A stretch of DNA of 64,000 bases from Omphiscola glabra (taxonomy: Eukaryota > Mollusca > Gastropoda > Lymnaeidae). How positions within the stretch are numbered: position 1 is the first letter of the stretch; every line of letters starts with the position of its first letter. The translations under genes and the position numbers were made by a program. Below, piece after piece: positions 57,362 through 64,000 of this stretch. The notes below the pieces were generated by a model, which had not been told where the DNA came from, did not search any database, and worked only from the letters and a program-made list of their open reading frames with translations. Where the stretch lies: assembly GCA_964017045.1 (NCBI GenBank), contig OZ024808.1, positions 2,691,666 through 2,755,665 on the forward strand. Direction: 5' to 3'.

Positions 57362-58945
57362 TCTGTAGATAGTTCTAAGTGATGTCTGTAGATAGTTCTA
57401 ATTGATGTCTGTAGATAGCTCTAATTGATGTCTGTAGATAGTTCTAAGTGATGTCTGTAGATAGTTCTAAGTGATGTCTGTAGATAGTTCTAAGTGATGT
57501 CTGTAGATAGTTCTAAGTGATGTCTGTAGATAGTTCTAAGTGATGTCTGTAGTTAGTTCTAATTGATGTCTGTAGATAGTTCTAAGTGATGTCTGTAGAT
57601 AGTTCTAAGTGATGTCTGTAGATAGTTCTAAGTGATGTCTGTAGATAGTTCTAATTGATGTCTGTAGATAGTTCTAAGTGATGTCTGTAGATAGTTCTAA
57701 GTGATGTCTGTAGATAGTTCTAAGTGATGTCTGTAGATAGTTCTAAGTGATGTCTGTAGTTAGTTCTAATTGATGTCTGTAGATAGTTCTAAGTGATGTC
57801 TGTAGATAGTTCTAAGTGATGTCTGTAGATAGCTCTAAGTGATGTCTGTAGATAGTTCTAAGTGATGTCTTTAGATAGTTCTAATTGATGTCTGTAGATA
57901 GTTCTAAGTGATGTCTGTAGATAGCTCTAAGTGATGTCTGTAGATAGTTCTAAGTGATGTCTGTAGATAGTTCTAAGTGATGTCTGTAGATAGCTCTAAG
58001 TGATGTCTGTAAATAGTTCTAAGAGATTTCTGTAGATAGTTCTAATTGATGTCTGTAGATAGTTCTAAGTGATGTATGTAGATAGTTCTAAGTGATGTCT
58101 GTAGATAGTTCTAAGAGATATCTGTATATAGTTCTAAGTGATGTCTGTAGATAGTTCTAATTGATGTCTGTAGATATTTCTAAGTGATATCTGTAGATAG
58201 TTCTAAGTGATGTCTGTAGATAGTTCTAAGTGATGTCTGTAGATAGTTCTATATGATGTATGTAGATAGTTCTAAGTGATGTCTGTAGATAGTTCTAAGT
58301 GATGTCTGTAGATAGTTCTAAGTGATGTCTGTAGATAGTTCTAAGTGATGTCTGTAGATAGTTCTAAGTGATGTCTGTAGATAGTTCTAAGTGATGTCTG
58401 TAGATAGTTCTAAGTGATGTCTGTAGATAGCTCTAATTGATGTCTGTAGATAGCTCTAATTGATGTCTGTAGATAGTTCTAAGTGATGTCTGTAGATAGT
58501 TCTAAGTGATGTCTGTAGATAGTTCTAATTGATGTCTGTAGATAGTTCTATATGATGTATGTAGATAGTTCTAAGTGATGTCTGTAGATAGTTCTAAGTG
58601 ATGTCTGTAGATAGTTCTAAGTGATGTCTGTAGATAGTTCTAATTGATGTCTGTAGATAGTTCTAAGTGATGTCTGTAGATAGTTCTAAGTGATGTCTGT
58701 AGATAGTTCTAAGTGATGTCTGTAGATAGTTCTAAGTGATGTCTGTAGATAGCTCTAATTGATGTCTGTAGATAGTTCTAAGTGATGTCTGTAGATAGTT
58801 CTAAGTGATGTCTGTAGATAGTTCTAAGTGATGTCTGTAGATAGTTCTAAGTGATGTCTGTAAATAGTTCTAAGAGATTTCTGTAGATAGTTCTAAGTCA
58901 TGTCTGTAGATAGTTCTAAGTGATGTCTGTAGATAGTTCTGTAAA
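57362..58945. repeat. 23-bp minisatellite, ~68 copies (1.6 kb)
   Basis: Monomer GATGTCTGTAGATAGTTCTA plus AGT, with CTAATT, AGCTC and ATATG variants. The rare TATATGATGTATGTAG marker recurs 299 bp (13 monomers) apart at about 58250 and 58549. Confidence 0.97.
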
Positions 58946-59014
58946 TAGTTAATCGAGCGAATAGAGTTAGGGTTTGCAACTGTTTATAAATATCTAAAGG
59001 ATACTTTTGATGTA

Positions 59015-59242
59015 CAGCACACATCTCATGAATGTACAGTACATATCTCATGAATGTACACCACACATCTCATGAATGTACAGTACATATCTCATGACTG
59101 TACAGCACATATCTCATGACTGTACACCACACATCTCATGACTGTACACCACACATCTCATGACTGTACACCACACATCTCATGACTGTACATCACACAT
59201 CTCATGACTGTACACCACACATTCTCTGGCTAGCCATCGGGC
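59015..59242. repeat. 22-bp array, left arm of an inverted repeat
   Basis: Monomer CATGACTGTACACCACACAT plus CT, about 9 copies, ending TTCTCTGGCTAGCCATCGGG. Pairs with 59398-59565. Confidence 0.93.
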
Positions 59243-59397
59243 CATTGCTTTGCCAAACAAACCGATTACTGACTGGACCAATCAACTCGATTACCTACTG
59301 GTCCAATCAACTCGATTACTGACTGGTCCAATCAACTCAATTGTTGACTGTTCAATCAATTTGATTACTGACTGTTCCAATCAATTCCATTGCTGAC
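59243..59397. repeat. Loop segment of the inverted repeat with a ~25-bp array
   Basis: Units contain CCAATCAACTCGATTACTG and ACTGGT; the same units reappear outside the right arm at 59570-59630. Confidence 0.85.
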
Positions 59398-59565
59398 GCC
59401 CGATGGCTAGCCAGAGAATGTGTGGTGTACAGTCATGAGATGTGTGGTGTACAGTCATGAGCTGTGTGGTGTACATTCGTGAGATGTGTAGTGTACAGTC
59501 ATGAGATGTGTGGTGTACAGTTATGAGATGTGTGCTGTACAGTCATGCGATGTGTGGTGTGAACA
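59398..59565. repeat. 22-bp array, right arm of an inverted repeat
   Basis: Reverse complement of the left arm: CCCGATGGCTAGCCAGAGAA then units of TGTGTGGTGTACAGTCATGA. Confidence 0.93.
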
Positions 59566-59763
59566 TCCAAACAACTCGATTATTGACTGGCCCAATCTAT
59601 TCGATTACTGACTGGTCCAATCAACTCAATAGCAGACGGATTCAATCAGTCCCAACCAACATCTCGCCATCACGTGATCTACACAAGCGTTATTCCCTGG
59701 AAGCAAAGATTAATCTGAACAACATTGCTGAGTGTTTGGACTACAGCATCAAACGTGTCCGAA
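59566..59763. other. Unique patch between arrays
   Basis: Short open frames on both strands (plus SPSRDLHKRYSLEAKINLN; minus DTFDAVVQTLSNVVQINL), neither with a convincing pair of splice sites. Confidence 0.35.
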
Positions 59764-60100
59764 GTTGATATGACAACCCCAATTTAGTTCCCCTTGAGTT
59801 GATATGACAACCCCTATTCAGTTCCACTGGAGTTGATATGATATTTTCAATATTGTTCCCATGGAGTTAATATAATCTCAATAACGTTCCCTATGAAGTT
59901 AATATGACAAACCCAATCTAGTTCCCTTGAGGTTAATATGACAACCTTGATATAGCTTCCCTTGTAGTTGATACAACAACCCCAATCTAGTTCCCTTGGA
60001 GTTGATATGATAATCTCAATCTAGTTCCCTGGAGTTGAAAAACCAACCCAGTCTAGTTCCTTAATGTTAATGTAACAAACTGAAGTCTCGGCCTCCAGTG
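59764..60100. repeat. 34-bp array, ~10 copies
   Basis: Monomer GTTGATATGACAACCCCAAT plus CTAGTTCCCTTGGA, degenerate. Confidence 0.9.
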
Positions 60101-60194
60101 GTTCACGTGACAACCCCAATGCTATGCTTCCTGTGGTTCACGTGACAACCACGATTCACGTTACAACCCAGAGTCTGGCCTGGAATCACTTGCT

Positions 60195-62125
60195 TGGAGT
60201 ACCTGACTATGTTGAGTAACTATGTTCAGTACCCGGCTATGTTCAGTACCCGACTATGTTGAGTACCCGACTATGTTCAGTACCCGACTATGTTCAGTAC
60301 CCGACTATGTTGAGTACCTGACTATGTTCAGTACCTGACTATGTTGAGTACCTGACTATGTTCAGTACCTGACTATGTTGAGAACCCGACTATGTTGAGT
60401 ACCCGACTATGTTCAGTACCCGACTATGTTGAGTACCTGACTATGTTCAGTACCCGACTATGTTGAGAACCCGACTATGTTGAGTACCCGACTATGTTCA
60501 GTATCCGACTATGTTCAGTACCCCCTATGTTCAGTACCCTACTATGTTCAGTACCCGACTATGGTGAGTACCCGACTATGTTCATTACCCGAATATGTTG
60601 AGTACCCGACTATGTTGAGTACCTGACTATGTTCAATACCCGACTATGTTGAGTACCTGACTATGTTCAGTACCTGACTATGTTGAGAACCCGACTATGT
60701 TGAGTACCCGACTATGTTCAGTACCCGACTATGTTGAGTACCTGACTATGTTCAGTACCCGACTATGTTGAGAACCCGATTATGTTCAGTACCCGACTAT
60801 GTTGAGTACCCGACTATGTTGTGAACCCGACTATGTTCAGTACCCGACTATGTTGAGTACCTGACTATGTTCAGTACCCGACTATGTTGAGAACCCGACT
60901 ATGTTGAGTACCCGACTATGTTCAGTACCCGACTATGTTCAGTACCCGACTATGTTCAGTACCTGACTATGTTCAGTACCCGACTATGTTCAGTATCCGA
61001 CTATGTTGAGTACCAGACTATGTTGAGAACCCGAATATGTTGAGTATGTTGAGTACCCGACTATGTTCACAAAACCGACTATGTTGAGTACCTGACTATG
61101 TTGAGAACCCGAATATGTTGAGTACCTGACTATGTTGAGAACCCGAATATGTTGACTAACTGACTATGTTGAGTATCCGACTATGTTGAGTAACTCACTA
61201 TGTTTATTACTTGACTATGATGAGTACCTGAATATGTTCAGAACCGGAATATGTCGAGTACCCGACTATGTTGAGTACCCGACTATGTCGAGTACCCGAC
61301 TATGTTGAGAACCCGACTACGTTGAGTACCTGACTATGTTCAGAACCCGAATATGTTGAGTACCTGACTATGTTGAGAACCCGACTATGTTTAGTACCCG
61401 ACTATGTCGAGTACCCGACTATGTTGAGAACCCGACTACGTTGAGTACCTGACTATGTTCAGAACCCGAATATGTCGAGTACCCGACTATGTTGAGTAAC
61501 TGACTATGTTGATTACCTGACTATGTTAAGAACCCGACTACGTTGAGTACCTGACTATGTTGAGAACCCGAATATGTTGAGTACCTGACTATGTTGAGAA
61601 CCCGAATATGTTGAGTACCTGACTATGTTGAGAACCCGAATATGTTGAGTAACTTACTATGTTGAGTACTTGACTATGTTGAGTACCTGACTATGTTGAG
61701 AACCCGACTATGCTGAGTACCTGACTATGTTCAGAACCCGAATATGTTGAGTACCCGACAATGTTGAGAACCCGACTATGTTGAGTACCCGACTATGTTT
61801 ATTACTTGACTATGATGAGTATCTGAATATGTTCAGAACCCGAATATGTCGAGTACCCGACTATGTTGAGTACCCGACTATGTCGAGTACCCGACTATGT
61901 TGAGAACCCGACTACGTTGAGTACCTGACTATGTTCAGAACCCGAATATGTCGAGTACCCGACTATGTTGAGTAACTGATTATGTTGAGTAACTGACTAT
62001 GTTAAGAACCCGACTACGTTGAGTACCTGACTATGTTGAGAACCCGAATATGTTGAGTACCTGACTATGTTGAGAACCCGAATATGTTGAGTAACTGACT
62101 ATGTTGAGTACTTGACTATGTGACA
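60195..62125. repeat. 17-bp minisatellite, ~113 copies (1.9 kb)
   Basis: Monomer GAGTACCCGACTATGTT with CAGTACC, GAGAACC, CTGACTATG and CCGAATATG variants. A long variant string starting at about 61205 recurs at about 61800, 595 bp = 35 monomers away. Confidence 0.97.
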
Positions 62126-62280
62126 CTGCACCGCTGAGCCTTCAGTCCCACTGGCCATCACATGACGTCATCTCCAAGGGGAGTCATCCACAGTTCAAGC
62201 TGGTATTCCAACACGTTCTACTCTGTGGCAATACTTTGGGTTAATAGCCACTGGAATGAATAGTAATCTCCCTGGCTATA
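62126..62280 (+). other. Exon-like unique patch
   Basis: After CTGAGCCTTCAG| (62148) a frame SHWPSHDVISKGSHPQFKLV then FQHVLLCGNTLG ends in a stop. It looks protein-like, but the acceptor is weak and no partner exon is known. Confidence 0.25.
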
Positions 62281-62860
62281 TCCAAACCTTGCTGACTACC
62301 CAATAGACTTAATACTGGCTATCCAAAAGCCGTTTTGGCTATCTAACAGCCTTAATACTGGCTACCCAATACGCTTACTGGCTACCCAAATGGCTTAATA
62401 CTGGCTACCCACCGACATAGTGATACACTGACATAGTAAAACACTGACATAGTGATACACTGACATAGAGATAAACATACGCACAGACATAGGGATGCAC
62501 ACTCCATTCACCACAATGCCCATATACTGAAAGGGGACAGCACTAACACCAGTAGAAAACACTGACCACACAATGTCCACAAATTTACACATATTGACCA
62601 CACAATGTCCACACATTGAGACATATTGAACACTCATCGTCTACACAGTGACTACCCATTGTCTATACATTGACCACACATTGACCACACATTAACCATA
62701 CATTGACAACTCACTGATAAACACCGACCACTATTGACCACACATTAAATACCCACATTAACCACACATTGAACACATACTGACTACACACTCACCACGC
62801 ATAACCTCACATTTACCACTTAGGGACACAACACCGAGCACACAGTGACCACACAATGAC
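62281..62860. repeat. Degenerate short repeats
   Basis: CTGGCTACCCAATA-like units to 62410, then CTGACATAGTGATACA and ACCACACATTGACC-type units to 62860. Confidence 0.75.
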
Positions 62861-63160
62861 CACACACGGGAGTGCTGTCCGTCACACTATAGTTTCTGAT
62901 AGATCCCTCCTTGGGATGTACAAGTGTGTATTTTCTGCCTCTTCGTACCTTAGGTTTTCTCTCCATCCCGTTGGCTGTTCACGAAGAATAATCAATAAAC
63001 TAGTTTCTTTCATGTTCCATTCATCTGTCTATTTCCTCCCTGGGTCACCCACTGCCCCTCTCACCCCCTCCCGATCCTCTCAGTTTTATTCCTGTCCAGT
63101 AATCGATAAATGTCGGGAATTCCACAGCTAAATAATAGATCGTTGTGTGTGGGGGAAGGG
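62861..63160. other. Unique spacer
   Basis: A 91-codon plus-strand frame at 62856-63131 lacks splice or family support; no gene called. Confidence 0.4.
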
Positions 63161-63905
63161 GGGAGATGCCTTTAGGGACCGTTACATAGTCTTTGAGTGG
63201 GGTGGGGAGATTTAGTTAGGGACTTGTACATATCCTATTGGGGGGGGGGGGTTAAGGCCCTTATGGACCGGTACATATCCTATGAGCAGGGAGATGCCTT
63301 TAGGAACCGGTACATATCCTATGAGAGGGTGGGGAGATGTAGTTAGGGACCGGTATATATCCTATAAGTGGAGGCCCTTGGGCACCGATACATGTTCTAT
63401 GAGGGTGGGTGGCCTTTAGGGACTGGTACATTTGTATAGAGTGGGTAGGGTGGCCTTTTTGGGGCTGGTACATTTGTATAGAGTGGGAAGGGTGGCCTTT
63501 AGGGACTGGTACATTTGTATAGAGTGGGGAGGGTGGCCTTTAGGGACTGGTACATTTGTATAGAGTGGGAAGGGTGGCCTTTAGGGACTGGTACATTTGT
63601 ATAGAGTGGGGAGGGTGGCCTTTAGGGACTGGTACATTTGTATAGAGTGGGGAGGGTGGCCTTTAGGGACTGGTACATTTGTATAAAGTGGGGAGGGTGG
63701 CCTTCAGGGACTGGTACATTTGTATAGAGTGGGAGGGTGGCCTTTAGGGGCTGGTACATTCGTATAGAGTGGGAAGGGTGGCCTTTAGGGACTGGTACAT
63801 TTGTATAGAGTGGGGAGGGTGGCCTTTAGGGGCTGGTACATTTGTATAGAGTGGGGAGGGTGGCCTTTAGGGACTGGTACATTTGTATAGAGTGGGGAGG
63901 GTGGC
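63161..63905. repeat. 41-bp minisatellite, ~13 clean copies plus a decayed lead
   Basis: Units contain AGGGACTGGTACATTTGTAT and GAGTGGGGAGGGTGGCCTTT. 63161-63400 is an older version with GTTACATAGTCTTTGAG-type units and G10. Confidence 0.95.
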
Positions 63906-64000
63906 CTCTAAGAACGCATACTAGTTCTATTGGGTTGTGCTATTGGTTGTTGTTGTGTTGTTGTTGTTTTGTTGGTTGTTGTTGTGTTGTTGGTTGTTGT

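Noticed and set aside
59566..59768. Coding exon on either strand near 59.7 kb
   Set aside because: Both strands give plausible short peptides but neither has a convincing acceptor-donor pair or stop context.
1..64000. tRNA, rRNA, telomeric repeats or a bacterial-type defence system
   Set aside because: No cloverleaf, rRNA core, TTAGGG run or operon-like gene cluster was seen on reading the window.

Overview
This is eukaryotic nuclear DNA, most likely from an invertebrate and plausibly a mollusc (gastropod-like). The evidence is spliced exons with GT/AG borders, an F-box gene of the animal FBXO33/FBXO39 type, RTE-clade non-LTR retrotransposon remnants, and an extreme load of minisatellites. 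I see no bacterial operon, rRNA, tRNA or CRISPR array. By my tally about 36-37 kb of the 64 kb is tandem repeat: some 70 arrays, nearly all with different monomers of 13-123 bp. Most long open reading frames here are by-products of those arrays and are not called as genes.

Layout. (1) 1-15.4 kb, minus strand: an F-box gene reconstructed as four well-bounded coding exons (15366-14491, 9152-8953, 6800-6695, 5235-5112) with matching splice phases, plus a probable terminal exon at about 1288-1099. Its introns are largely minisatellite. The probable last exon opens directly into a 13-bp array. A separate exon-like block with strong splice sites lies on the plus strand inside the last intron (3559-3727). 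(2) 15.4-52.6 kb: almost gene-free and dominated by arrays. Retroelement debris is inserted in or beside them: an RTE copy splitting a 33-bp array (45551-47169), a shorter RTE copy (31363-31632), and a two-step insertion inside a 24-bp array (38145-39172). (3) 52.9-55.5 kb, plus strand: two phase-compatible exons of an unidentified gene (52908-53154 and 55448-55514), the second ending in a stop. (4) 57148-57351, minus strand: a probable terminal coding exon of another unidentified gene, abutted by a 1.6-kb 23-bp array. (5) 59-62.1 kb: a roughly 550-bp inverted repeat built from minisatellite arms, then a 1.9-kb 17-bp array with a 595-bp internal duplication. (6) 62.1-64 kb: degenerate arrays and a 41-bp array.

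The main biological message is structural. Arrays fill introns, press against splice sites, take up retroelements, and grow in blocks of several monomers (higher-order repeats of 84-595 bp). I found no convincing new enzymatic or defence system. The most testable novelties are the F-box terminal exon that runs into a minisatellite, the unidentified exons, and the array-insertion histories. All counts were made by eye and are approximate.
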